Below, one piece after another: positions 25,853 through 39,054 of a stretch of 64,000 nt of DNA. The stretch is from contig OZ023264.1 in the NCBI GenBank assembly GCA_964006375.1, positions 12,100,225 to 12,164,224 on the forward strand, in the 5' to 3' direction. How positions within the stretch are numbered: position 1 is the first letter of the stretch; every line of letters starts with the position of its first letter. The notes under the pieces are model-generated. The model had not been told where the DNA came from, did no database searches, and saw only the letters and a list, made by a program, of their open reading frames with translations. The DNA is from Tillus elongatus. Lineage: Eukaryota; Arthropoda; Insecta; Coleoptera; Cleridae. Position numbers and translations under genes: made by a program.

Positions 25853-26215
25853 AACATTGTAATAGGAAAATTTTGAGAAAACAGGCTTTAAAAAGGTTCA
25901 TCCGAAAAAGCGCCATCTGGTGGCAAGAATAACAAAATAAAAAATACCATCTGAATTGTACTTGAAAAAACCTTTCGAACAATTTTTCCCCGAAGCTCTA
26001 GTTGCCATAGTTACCGAGATATGAACGTCGCTCACCTAATGAATCACCCTGTATATCTCGACTCCGATACACTTTTGAATTATTTTTTAACACTGTTACA
26101 TATGTTGTATGAGCTACTGTCAGAGTATGCTGGTTTTATTCGTGGCCGTTAAAAAAAGTCGTGATCCCCAAATAACCATACTACCCCTTTGATACCTGCT
26201 TTCATTAAAAATGTT
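25500..26215. other. Decayed transposon-like DNA around a TA tract
   Basis: Two occurrences of acgatt(c/t)ccgtgaaca (about 25576 and 25727) and an end-like segment (atgaatcaccctgtatat at about 26038) suggest old mariner-type ends. No coding frame is supported. Confidence 0.3.
25797..25848. repeat. (TA)n microsatellite
   Basis: Pure TA run of about 52 bases, the shortest in the window. Confidence 0.98.
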
Positions 26216-28478
26216 CGGGATGCAGCAAGTGCATTATAGTAGTGAATTTTCATAAAAATTTAAGAATTGTACACTATTAGCATAAGGTATATTATTAAAA
26301 TTAATTTTTGAAATTTGAATGGACCTGGCAGACCAGTTTTAGAGGTCCCAGTTATCGATTCATTAAATAAGTTTCTATTTTCTATGCAGCTAGAAAATTA
26401 TAGTTTGGTAGAGATATATGTAAGTACTGCAAGTCTCTTTAAAAAATTGTGTTACACATTTCATTAAAGTCACAAAAGTTTTCTAGAAAAAATAATTATT
26501 ATTTACAAAGGGAATGTACCTTCCATATCATAAATATGGTAGGAATTTTTCCTTTTAATTGCTTGGATGGTTTTGCTTTAGTCAACCCAATCGAACTAGT
26601 TTTTGCAAACAAAACAACAGAAAATGTCTTTTTAAACCAAATTGTAGTTATCCGCGAATCTCAGTATGTTAGTTTTCTTTAATTTAGTACCCAGGCTGCG
26701 TTTACATAGTTGCTACTATGGTTCAAGATGGAAGATTCTAGCTTAATAGGAAATTGAGTTATCAGATTTCAAATATTTTTACAAAAACTCTCTACCATAA
26801 TGTGTTTGCTGCACCCAGACCTCTTTTCACACTTATTTACTGTTGCTATATCCACATTTTTTTTAAATGATGACATATTGTAGCTCTCTATGTAAGACTG
26901 ACAAACAAGGCAACCTAAATTTCATTTTTCGAAAAATATTTTAAACAAATGAAATGTGGTAACAATTTAAACATAAATTGAAAATCTTGGTTCGCTGCTT
27001 TGTCGCAGAGGTTCCGCTTCTCCTTCTGCATGCCTTCAACCACCCTCAATGCATAAACAAAAACAATGTAAAGAAGAAAAGTTTCTTGGGAGCAAGCCGA
27101 AAGAAAGTTACGTGACCTGCGGTAAATATAGGGGTTCTGGGCGGGATAAACAGAATTTTAAGGTGGTATAGCTGCAAAATGGAATAAAGGCAGCTTATAG
27201 AAGTCCAATTAAGCTGTGCCTTTCCGACTTTTCGCACACATTTACTTTTTATCTTCTTCCCCGCCCAACACCCCTATGCACTCCGGGCCCCGTAACTTTC
27301 TTGTGTGCTGTTTGCAAGAAATATTTCTTGTGGTTTGTGCATCCAGAAGGAGATTTAAGCATGTTTATGAATGCTTTTTCTACAAAGCCCCTGTGTGCTA
27401 ATCTGCAAATTTACCAAAAATTTAATTTTTATTTACAAAACTAATGTACCTGCCAAATTATAAACGTGGCAGGTATTTTTACTTAGTGGTCGCTTGGATG
27501 ATCGGTTTTAGTCCAATCAATCGAAACAGTTTCTGCAACCAAAATAACAAAAATGGTTTTCTAAAACAAATTGATCGTTGTTTGTAAAGCTCGTTGTGTT
27601 ATTTTTAAATCTAGTACCCACGCTGCTTTTATGTAGGTTTTAGTATGTACCAAAACTAAAGACTATAGTTTAATGAGAAATTGAATTATCAACATTTGGA
27701 ATATTTTAACGAAAATTCGCTACCATAACGCGCTTGCTGCTCCTAAACCCTTTTCAACATTTATTTACTATTGCTGTATCCATACTTTTTTAAAAGGAAA
27801 TAAATAAATATAAACAATACAAAATTTTGAAATTTAAATTTTAATACTTTACACAACATCTGCTTATTGGTATAATTTAAACTACTGCATATTATGTAGT
27901 TTCATTTACCTCAAATTTTCCGTATACGACATGAAGAGTAAATAATGAAAATTCACTAAAAACGAAAAGTAAACAATGAATACCTTATTCCAAGATTCTA
28001 CGGTATTAGCTGAGTCTTATTATTTGTTTATGACGTCTGTAAACAAAGAAGAAGAAGAACATAACCCCGAATTCGACTCCCTCCCTACTGTCGGTTTGCA
28101 ACACATGACAATAACAAATAGCTAACTGGCGTTGTTAGACTTAGCTAGAAGAGGGAAATGTATTTTAAATACCTTGAGGACTGGGAAGCTATATACATGA
28201 TAAAACGTTGTTTTAGATTGCCTTTAAACAAATTGAATCACTTCCATTAAACATTTTATTTATTACTATATATTTTCCTGAAATCTTCACATTTAGATGA
28301 CAGTTTTGGCAAATGGCAACCCCGCTGATTGTTTATTGTAACATATTATTGTAGCCTGTTCGTTTGAAGTTTAATTTGGAGCATTTGTTTGCAATAGCAG
28401 CGTAACCCTAATATATCTGTCTGAACTTGTCTAACATGATAAGCACCCATTCAGAGGTAATTTCAGGTTATATTGTAA
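26216..28478. repeat. 2.3-kb noncoding repeat, copy B (inverted relative to 3.85-6.1 kb)
   Basis: Begins with gggatgcagcaagtgcatta and ends near ttcaggttatattgta. The whole interval matches the reverse complement of 3851-6097, with further terminus motifs at about 26784-26820 (minus) and 27711-27750 (minus). It includes the tgtttatgacgtctgtaaac segment mirrored at 4410-4440. No gene is supported. Confidence 0.6.
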
Positions 28479-28841
28479 ATTATTTATTTTTCATTTGGTT
28501 ATAACTCAGAATTTGCTGAACTGATTAAGTTCAACTTTGGTAGAGAGGACCACTCATATATGTACGTGCGTGTAGAGTTTTAGTTTCATACTTCTAATAA
28601 TTTAAAAGATATTGCGTTTTCAAACAGTTTTGCACATTTTTTTCTGAAAGTATGTGAGTGTCAAAACTGTCTAACGAACTCATCTAAACTATTAACAAAA
28701 TGAAGGGAATTGCCAAATTTGGTTTCAATTGGTGAAGTATTTTTTGAGTTATTGGTTGCATATAAAAACTTTTTAACTGACCTTGGATTCGGGTTCTAGA
28801 CGCCCTAATTCGCGCTTATTTGAAGAAATTTTCCAAGAATC

Positions 28842-28998
28842 TCACACCAGTAACAAAAAAAAAGGTTTGGGGCGCAGCAGGTGCGTTATTAAAGTGAGTT
28901 TTCGTAAAAAAACACATATTTGCTATTAAAAAACATTTTTATGAAAACTCACTTAAATAACGCACTTGCTGCGCCCCAAACCTTTTTTTGTTACTGGT

Positions 28999-29003
<5 letters not shown>
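28842..29003. repeat. Palindromic MITE-like unit with HLR-type termini
   Basis: The left arm starts cacaccagtaac and the right arm ends gttactggtgtg. Between them ggtttggggcgcagcaggtg and its complement form a nearly perfect inverted repeat of about 65 bases with a spacer of about 30. Confidence 0.75.

Positions 29004-29081
<78 letters not shown>
29002..29081. repeat. (TA)n microsatellite
   Basis: Pure TA run of about 80 bases directly after the palindrome. Confidence 0.99.
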
Positions 29082-29083
<2 letters not shown>

Positions 29084-29739
29084 GAAAATTAACCTGGATT
29101 TGGGTTCTAGGGGCCCTAGTTCGCGCTCATATGAAAAATTTTTTCAATATTCAAAGGTCGGAATCTCTCCATTAGTGAATTTCTTCTACGAAAATTCACT
29201 AATATTAGCTGAAACTAAATTTATTACTGGAGAGAACTAGATATTTTACTATATATACTTTTAGCTTGGTGTTCACCACAAACTTTATATTTACGTTCCA
29301 TTACAAAAACATTGTCATGCTTTTCAAACAAAAATACAATAAGCAAGCTTACGTTTCCAAGAAATAAATCCGAATTTAGGAAGATATAAAGTGAATAACC
29401 CACTCAATGATGTTTATTTAGCTACTGTTTAATATTTCTTGCTTTTACAGAGCCTGAAACAACATATCGTAATTGGTAGGGATTATAGAGGAACGTAAAG
29501 TGATGTAAACAGATGTGTACAGAACAGAGGCTCTTTTATATAAATTAGCCGCATCAGACATTAATTCAAGTGCTTACGTTACAATGGAGAATAGAGCCCG
29601 TATGCATCTCTATCTTGTTTAACTCTGGCAGAACATATGTTAACCTGACCGAAGAGGCATGGATGATTAACAAAATACATAAATTTAACAGTACAAGCAA
29701 GCCGACTTCATTTTGTACTCTAAAAGATCTTGGTTTATT

Positions 29740-29852
29740 TCTTTCTTTATTTTTTAGTGAATTCCGTTTACAAAATTCACGAATAACCATGGTAAAACTT
29801 TCTTCAAATGAGCACGAATTCAAGACCCATAGGTCAGTTAAAATGTTTGTAT

Positions 29853-29856
<4 letters not shown>
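29740..29856 (+). repeat. HLR left half next to (TA)n
   Basis: ttttttagtgaattccg, cttcaaatgagcacga and gacccataggtcagtt lead into the TA tract. The right half is replaced by mariner copy 1. Confidence 0.55.

Positions 29857-29913
<57 letters not shown>
29856..29913. repeat. (TA)n microsatellite
   Basis: TA run of about 58 bases ending exactly where mariner copy 1 begins. Confidence 0.98.
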
Positions 29914-29917
<4 letters not shown>

Positions 29918-30016
29918 GGCGCATTGAAAACGAAAAAGACCGATTTGCGTCCAGAGAAATTTTTTTAAGAAACGCTGAAACACGTCAATTTTAATATTGA
30001 GGGGGGCATATTTTGA

Positions 30017-30968
30017 CATAAAACTCAACTTAACCGAATGACGTGTGTTCGATTCCAGCCATAGAGCAAAGATCGGCTGTTTCTTTGGTTCTCTCTCCGC
30101 GCCGTTGACATTTTGTCTGCCGGCCGTAGATCAACTGTCACTTCTGGTTGTTATGTCACTTGTGACTTATCACCTTCAGTTTGCATTTCCTGAGTTAAAT
30201 ATCTAGAGATCCATGGGACTCCATTTTGTTGGTTTAATAAAATTAAACTAAAGAAATAAGCGTCTTTTGCATTCATCCTCTGGTTTCTTCGAGTCTTGTG
30301 ATGTTCCTGCCTTCTTGTTTTATGCAGCTTCTGTTTGGTATCCCGAAGACAATGGATGAAAAGCCAAACTTTGACAACATTTCATACAGCATCTTTCTGT
30401 AATTGAAACAGGAAATTTGTAGGTGTTAACCCAAATGTGGCATCTATTTCCTTCTTTTCTTTCTGAATTTCACATGTTCAGATGTTATCGGGGAGTTCTG
30501 CTCAGCTGTGCAGCCTGCTTTGCTTTTATGTTTGTGCTCGTCTGTAGTTTTTATGTAATTTGACTAGTTTGAATTTAACTTATTGATTGTGACTCCATAA
30601 GAGTGTTGTTCATATTTGTAGGACCCCAGTCTCGTTTTAAGTTTTTAAATCTTAAATTATACATTTTTATAGAGATGTTCTATAAATCCTGACACTAATG
30701 TCAGTTTAAATATTGCATGGCCGTTAGGGCTAATCTGGATTTGACATTTAGCTTTGCTGGACTTTGTATTCATTCAGTAGTTGCGGTGTTAGTCACTCGC
30801 ATGTTAGACCTACCAGAAACATAGTTTCTGACAACCACCTTTTTACATTCTAGGTCTAAACCCCTGAAGATGACACGTTAATGTGTTGAAACGCGTAAGG
30901 CTTTGAGAATAAATAATTTTGTCTGGTAGTAAAAGCTTTTAGTTTCCTTTAACCATAAAACTCAACTT
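30017..30968 (+). mobile_element. Solo PLE terminal repeat with 15-bp target duplication
   Basis: The sequence cataaaactcaactt occurs at 30017-30031 and again at 30954-30968. The uninterrupted mariner sequence in copy 2 and in the opposite TIR has it once. The 922 bases between (30032-30953) are noncoding and homologous to 9180-10040, ending with the PLE hairpin at 30864-30896 and an aataaataattttgtctgg tail. It is a PLE terminal region without polymerase. Confidence 0.85.
30864..30896 (+). other. PLE hairpin with hammerhead-like core
   Basis: CTGAAGAT, stem GACAC/GTGTT around gttaat, then GAAACGCGT. Five base pairs including one G-U. Confidence 0.6.
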
Positions 30969-31313
30969 TGTCACATCAACCCCTTAAGGGTGGTGATAAC
31001 AACCTTTATATTTGAAATAGGGAACATGGGTCGAGTGTTACATCATTTGAAATCTCTTTCTTTCCTGAATTCAGCCCAAAAATTTTTTTTGGAAGTTTTA
31101 TCAACTCGTTTAAAAATTATTCACAGTTGAAAATGCAAAAACGCATTTCACTCATTCCGATGAGAAATGTGCTGATAGTCAATGTTTTGTTGGTTTGTAA
31201 ACAAAAAATTGACTATCAGAACATTTCTTATCGGAATGAGAGAAATGCGGTTTATTATTTCAGTTTATCGGTCAGTTTGATACTTGACAGTACTACTGAA
31301 AATTAATTTCACA

Positions 31314-32302
31314 ATGATGTATTCTGTAGAACAAAAAGTTGAAATAATTACTCTTTTTTTTTCAAAAACGATTACTGTACCAACCGTACCGCCAATTTGT
31401 TTAATGAACGACATCCGAACAGACATGTTAACAGAAAATACATTTTGGAGTTAGTTGCAAAGTTTCGACAAAGTGGTTCAGTAGCCAACAAAAAACGGGA
31501 TCCTGAACGTGAATTTCCGGTTAGAAATGAGACTACTGAGATTGAAGTTTTAGGACAAATTGCTGCAGACCCAACTTTGAGCACGAGAAAATTGGTCACT
31601 GTTTCAAACATCAAAAGAAGAACTATTCAGCGAATATTGATGCATCATAAATTTCACCCGAATAAAATTAATCTTTTAATATCTGTGCAATATCTGTTTT
31701 TCATTCGAGTGTACGTTTTTATTAAACTCTACAGTGAATCGTCATAATTGTCGTTATTGCCAGATAATAATCGAAGAAATTTTCCACACTCAAACTCCAC
31801 ATAAATTGAATGCCTGGACTGGCATTTTTGGAGACCGTTTAATAGGACCAATTTTTCTTGATGGCAATTTGAGTGACGAAGTGTATTTGGAGTTACTAGA
31901 AGATATCGTTTACCATCTACTAATTGAGATTGTTGAAAATGATGATCGCTATCAAGAAAATCAATTAGTGTTTCGACAAGATGTAGCTTCTCCGCATTTT
32001 TCACATCGTGTTAGGGAGTTTTTGAACAGAGAGTGTCCAGGACAATGGTTTGGGCGTAGATGTTCTATTGAGTGGCCCCTAGATCACCGGATTTAACTCC
32101 TTTAGACTTCTTACTATGGGGCCATTTAAAGAGTAAAATTTACGCAACAGAACCAGAGGCTCTGGAAGAATAACGACGACGCATTGTTGAAGAATGCCGC
32201 CTAATAACACAAATGCTCCAGAATGTCAGAGCTCGTTTTGAACAAAATTTGTACTTTTTTATGGAAGCTGGTGATCAACAATTTGAACACTTACTTAACT
32301 GA
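31314..32302 (+). pseudogene. Mariner-type (DUF4817 group) transposase pseudogene, copy 1
   Basis: The start ATG gives YSVEQKVEIITLFF. After a frameshift come NERHPNRHVNRKYILELVAKF and GSVANKKRDPEREFPV (helix-turn-helix), then TLSTRKLVTVSNIKRRTIQR. The region around the first catalytic Asp is deleted (about 31690-31740). Later blocks: LNAWTGIFGDRLIGPIFLDG, LLEDIVYHLLIEIVE, VFRQDVASPHFSHRVREFLN (catalytic Asp kept; Gly-Ala changed to Val-Ala), then the PDLTPLDFLLWGHLK-like box with stops, and FEHLLN before the stop at 32300-32302. Copy 2 shows the family length of about 359 codons. Confidence 0.85.
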
Positions 32303-32335
32303 ATTAACATTTTTGAACGTTTGGTTTCGTTTTTT

Positions 32336-32787
32336 AGTGAATTTTCGTAGGCAAAATTGTAAGAAAAGAAAATCGGGACACAGCAAGTGCGTTATGATAG
32401 CGAACTTTTTAATCGAACACGCCCTATGTTATTGCATTTTTGCATTTTCCATCGAAATATAATACATCTTTGTAAAAAAAAAATTCGGGACGTAGCAAGT
32501 GCGTTATGGTAGCGAATTTTCATTAAATGCTTCAAATTTGAATAGCTCAATTTGCTATTAGCCTATAAGGTTGACCAGGAAACCAGTTTTTTCGGGAACA
32601 ATTTAAGTTTACTTTCGGAATTTTTTGTACATTTTCAAACAATAAAATTATTTTGATGAAATATGGCATATTGTTTCTACTATATAGACTGATGCCTGCC
32701 TTCTTAAAAAACATGTTAGCTATTAAAATCATTTTTATGAAAATTCACTATCATAACGCACTTGCTGCGTCCAGAAGTTTTAGTTTT
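32336..32787. repeat. HLR/MITE unit inserted in mariner copy 1
   Basis: Against the uninterrupted sequence of mariner copy 2 (near 35650-35690), copy 1 has about 450 extra bases. They start with tgaattttcgtaggcaaaat and end with gctgcgtccagaag; ttttag is present on both sides. Inside lie plus-oriented termini at 32377 and 32486 and a minus-oriented one at 32738. The inner unit 32486-32780 is homologous to 57608-57928. Confidence 0.65.
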
Positions 32788-33136
32788 TTTAACGAAAAAT
32801 TAACTAATTAATACATTTCTTATCACAATGAATGAAGTACGTTCTTGCAACTCGAACTGTGAATAATTTTTAAACGAGTTGATAAATATTCCAAAAAATT
32901 TAAGTGCTGAATTCAGAAAAGAAAGAGCTTTCAAATGATGTAATACTCGATCCATGTTCCCTATTTAAAATCTAAGGGTTGTTATCACCACCCTCAAGGG
33001 GTTGATGTGACAAAGTTGAGTTTTATGTCAAAACATGTAGCCCTCAATATTAAAATTGACATGTTTCAGCGTTTCTTAAAAAAAATATTCTGTGGACGCA
33101 AATCGGTCTGTTTCGTTTTCAATGCGCCAGCCTGTA

Positions 33137-33257
33137 TATCTCTACCAAACTCTAATTTTCTAGCTCCATAGGAAATCGAAACTTATTCAAATAATCGCCA
33201 GCTGGGACCTCTAAAACCCGTCTCCATTGTCCATTTAAATTTAATGAATTAGTTTGA
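33137..33257. repeat. Fragment of the 2.3-kb noncoding repeat family
   Basis: 33160-33530 (minus the SINE) matches the terminal 350 bases of copy A (5925-6095): gctccataggaaatcgaaac, cgccagctgggacctctaaa. Confidence 0.6.
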
Positions 33258-33270
33258 ATAATATACCTTA

Positions 33271-33451
33271 AAAAGGTAAAGGTACGATGCTTACTGGCAA
33301 TTAGGCCATTGCTGACCCTTTTTGTTCATCTAAACTAACCTACCCTCCACCTTGAGATCGATCTCAACGACGACAGTGATTTGAAAAATCATCCGCCGCC
33401 GGTGAGTCTCGAACCGTCGTCCCCCGAGTCCGAATTGGAAAGTCATCGACT
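33271..33451 (-). mobile_element. SINE-like insertion with 14-bp target duplication
   Basis: aataatatacctta at 33257-33270 and aataaaatacctta at 33452-33465 flank about 181 bases absent from the homologous site at about 6025. On the minus strand a GGTTCGAGACTC segment at about 33420-33409 looks like a Pol III B box. No clear A box was identified. Confidence 0.6.
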
Positions 33452-33539
33452 AATAAAATACCTTACTAAGAGTGTATAATTGTTATGAAAATTCACTGCT
33501 ATAATGCACTTGATGCGTCCCGAAGCTTTTATTTATCAT

Positions 33540-34265
33540 TAAGTAATTTCTATATAAAAAGAAGATTAACACATACTATCATCTAGATATTACATTACGT
33601 AGCGTTTTGTAAAAGGCAAACCGGGTACAGAGAAGAAAATACTTGTGAATAAAGTAATGCCCTGTTTGCTTGCGATTATATGTAATGGAAAGATATGCAT
33701 TTAAATAAATTAGTCATGGAGTTTGAGTCACCTGTATGCAATCACTGTCATCGAATCATCGATATAGCCGCTCTATATTCAGCATGCCCGTGTAAAAGTA
33801 TGAAAGTTTGACATTCCAGAAAACCCGTCAGTAGAGACATGGAATCAGTTTACTCAATTAACTAAACTTGTTGCTGTTTGGTTAGGTTTGTATTTGGGTA
33901 TATTTGAGTTGTGTCCCGCAGATCCAATAAAGCGCATGTAGTCGGCTGTGTCCTAGATTACGGCATTAAATCCAATGAAATAGTCTCTGTTCTGTATTCC
34001 ACTACAATGGCATTCATTTGTCCCATGGGAACGCCGAATGTGGATTACGGCCAATCAAGTGCAATATAACAAACTCTGATTGTACCATTGTACATGTATA
34101 CTCAAGAACGAGATGGTTAGAAGTTGGCGTTTTAGAAGAATAAACACAAAAAGCAATAGTTTAAGTGTGTTTGGTTTTTTTGCTAGAAATTGTTACCTAA
34201 AAATATAGTTATTACCACAAGGTAGCCTTTTAACATTTATCATGTTTTCAAAATCATTATAGACA
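33540..34265. other. Nothing recognised
   Basis: Moderately AT-rich with no coding frame or named repeat. Candidate unique intron DNA. Confidence 0.35.
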
Positions 34266-34414
34266 AATAACTAGTAGTCATTTTTAGTGAAATTTCTTTT
34301 AAAAAAAGTTATGAGGAGATCTAAACTTTAGAATTTTGAATTTTTTTTTGAAATGAGCACGAACTAAGCCCCCTAGAACCCATATTCAGGGTCAGTTTGA
34401 ATTTTTATATGTTT

Positions 34415-34426
<12 letters not shown>

Positions 34427-34496
<70 letters not shown>
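34427..34496. repeat. (TA)n microsatellite
   Basis: About 70 bases, first segment of the interrupted TA run. Confidence 0.98.
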
Positions 34497-34499
<3 letters not shown>

Positions 34500-34648
34500 A
34501 TTAAATTTTTGTGACGGTAATAGTGTTATTTATCAAAAAATTGTGGGAACGCCGTCAGTCTTTATTATAATAAAGAGTTTTATTCCACAACTGACGGCGT
34601 TCCCACAATTTTTTGATAAATAACACTATTACCGTCACAAAAATTTAA

Positions 34649-34651
<3 letters not shown>
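34497..34651. repeat. 155-bp palindrome of PLE-like 3' ends
   Basis: Arms gtattaaatttttgtgacgg... and ...ccgtcacaaaaatttaatac are inverted over about 60 bases, meeting at aataaagagttttattcc. The same 3' segment (ctgacggcgttcccacaatt) follows the next unit at 35277 and recurs at 53980. Confidence 0.85.

Positions 34652-34725
<74 letters not shown>
34652..34725. repeat. (TA)n microsatellite
   Basis: About 74 bases between two palindromic units. Confidence 0.98.
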
Positions 34726-34727
<2 letters not shown>

Positions 34728-35300
34728 CCGAGCTTTCGGAAAAATTTATTCCTTTATCAAGGCTACAACATGGAAAGAAAAAAGTTTACAATTTACGTGG
34801 AAAAAATATAAATGTTTAAAATACTTACATATAACATGAGTTTTACTAAACTATTTATCTAATAACAAACATAAAAGAAAACCTTTTGATGAATTTGATT
34901 GAAGTCTAATAAATGCCAAACTGACATATAAAGCTAAATATTGTTTAATTGAATTTGTTTTTTGTTTTTGTCTAGAAAATATAAGAAGGGGTAGTGATTT
35001 CTAGACAAAAACAAAAAACAAATTCAATTAAACAATATTTAGCTTTATATGTCAGTTTGGCATTTATTAGACTTCAATCAAATTCATCAAAAGGTTTTCT
35101 TTTATGTTTGTTATTAGATAAATAGTTTAGTAAAACTCATGTTATATGTAAGTATTTTAAACTTTTATATTTTTTCCACGTAAATTGTAAACTTTTTTCT
35201 TTCCATGTTGTAGCCTTGATAAAGGAATAAATTTTTCCGAAAGCTCGGCCTATAATAAAGAGTTTTATTCCACAACTGACGGCGTTCCCACAATTTTTTG

Positions 35301-35303
<3 letters not shown>
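34726..35303. mobile_element. Palindromic PLE-like unit, arms about 250 bp
   Basis: 34726-34976 (ggccgagctttcggaaaaat...) is nearly the exact reverse complement of 35000-35250, with a spacer of about 24 bases. Each arm ends with a degenerate hammerhead-like motif (ccttgataaaggaataa then tttccgaaagctcggcc). A 50-base 3' tail follows (35251-35303). No coding sequence. Confidence 0.85.
35214..35250 (+). other. Degenerate PLE hairpin motif
   Basis: ccttgataaaGGAA, loop, TTCCgaaagctcgg. Mirror copy at 34726-34763 and relative at 53921-53956. Confidence 0.5.

Positions 35304-35356
<53 letters not shown>
35304..35356. repeat. (TA)n microsatellite
   Basis: About 53 bases between the palindromic unit and mariner copy 2. 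Confidence 0.98.
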
Positions 35357-37355
<1,999 letters not shown>

Positions 37356-37690
37356 ACATCGATAACTCAAAAAATAATGGGCCGATTTTGGTAAAATCTA
37401 GCACGTACCTTCCATTTGTAAATGGCTTGGTTAAGTTCGTTACTTAGGAAAATCGGATGAGGTTTTCCTGGAAAATTTAGTTTTTATTCGAAAAATATTT
37501 TTTTTCAAAAAAGAAAAAAGGTATGATAACCAAATTTGGTAGGTAGGTGTACGATATCAAAAGTAAACTACACACCCAAATTTAGGTTTCTATGTTACAA
37601 GAAAAAAAGTTATAATAAACTATTTTGTGCCAGACCATTTCTGTGAAAATTCATTACCATAACGCACTTGCTACGTCCAGGCTTTTTCTT

Positions 37691-38270
37691 TGAGTTCTAC
37701 TAAGAAAGTCATGGTTTATACTAATTGAATGTCCAAGTAGGAGAATTCTCAACATCTCGTAGGTCAACCTTCTGATGTTTTGTCAAACCAGTCTCTTCAG
37801 GTCATGTGTACAGAACTAATTAACTTCAGCAAACTTCAGAAACGATTTACTCGCCGAATTAATCCAGCCATAATCATTCAGTTCTCATCTGTTTTAGCTG
37901 GATGTTTATACAGCGCATTAATTTAATTAGAAATGCCTGCTACGGACGAGCATTACAATATTACTACCTACGTTTTCCGAATACATTTCTCGAACAGTAA
38001 TTTATATTTCCAGGGTAAAGGACTATAAGAAGACCTTTGAGATATTATTTTATTTGTAGATAAAATAATAATATTAAATTCTCAAGTGCTTCAGCATATT
38101 CCATTTATTATTTCGTCTATTCAGTGAAGTCAAATAAATGTCTTATAATGAGGGCTATCACGCGTGAATTAGCCGCTAGAGGCGGTAGTGTAAAGTAAGG
38201 TCTCTGGAAATGTCATACAGTCAAATATCAAACGTTTACTTTTTAGGTTAGATGTTTTTTATCGCAGATC
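37691..38270. other. Nothing recognised
   Basis: No gene or named repeat seen between the HLR right end and the CR1-like element. Confidence 0.35.
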
Positions 38271-38595
38271 TTTTTTTCAACAACACACCACGAGGGCTTA
38301 CAGCCTAAACACTATCGTACCGTGGGTGTCGACAAGGAGGAAAAAGGCAACTTGTTAATTCTGGACTTGAAGGTTTGGAGGTTCGGGGGAGAAGGAAAAA
38401 CATGTGCCAGCAAGGAATTCCACAACTTGGAAGTCCTCGGGACAAAAGAGCGGGCATAACAAGATGTTCTATGTCTGGTGACCTGGACAGTAAAAGGGTG
38501 CATTCTCTCTGTTCCCCTGGTACATCTGTTGGGGGCAGCAGGTGGAAGAACTATGGAAGAAAGCTTTTCTGAGCAGTGCCCGTGCAGATATCTAT

Positions 38596-38597
<2 letters not shown>

Positions 38598-38626
<29 letters not shown>
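38598..38626. repeat. (AG)n microsatellite
   Basis: A-run followed by about 12 AG units in the first unit of the tandem duplication. Confidence 0.97.
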
Positions 38627-38942
38627 GTCTCCAACGGCACGTCGGTGGGAAAGGGATGGCAGCGTTTGGGTGAGGGTAGGGTCACCGATGAAACGTATAG
38701 CTGCCTTCTGGATGGAATCTGGACTTGTAGGTTGGGTGGTTCGGGGGAGAAGGAAAAACATGTGCCGGCAAGGAATTCCACAACTTGGAAGTCCTCGGGA
38801 CAAAAGAGCGGGCATAACAAGATGTTCTATGTCTGGTGACCTGGACAGTGAAAGGGTGCATTCGCTCTGTTCCCCAGGTAGATCTGTTGGGGGCAGCAGG
38901 TGGAGGAAGTATGGAAGAAAGCTCCTCTGAGCAGTGCCCGTG

Positions 38943-39054
<112 letters not shown>

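Larger units (their letters stand above)
28640..29215 (-). repeat. HLR copy, unexpanded centre, plus second left half beyond a palindrome
   Basis: Right half at about 28660-28755 (ctgtctaacgaactcatct, tttttgagttattggttg). The centre is only gcatataaaaac. The left half at 28775-28845 (ggattcgggttctagacg) is interrupted by the 28842-29003 palindrome and a TA tract. A second left half follows at 29085-29215 (ggatttgggttctagggg, then gaaaattcactaat). Confidence 0.55.
29914..33136 (+). mobile_element. Mariner-type element with long TIRs, copy 1, with three nested insertions
   Basis: The left end reads ggcgcattgaaaacgaaaa and gaccgatttgcgtcc. The right end (33064-33127) is its reverse complement and continues inward for about 310 bases once the PLE insertion is removed. 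Shared inner landmarks are cataaaactcaacttt, atcaaccccttaa and tcaactcgtttaaaaatt. A 31155-31245 hairpin (two arms around attgactatcagaacat) lies just inside the left TIR, as in copy 2. Insertions: PLE terminal repeat (30032-30953) and an HLR/MITE unit (about 32336-32787). The transposase lies between. Confidence 0.85.
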
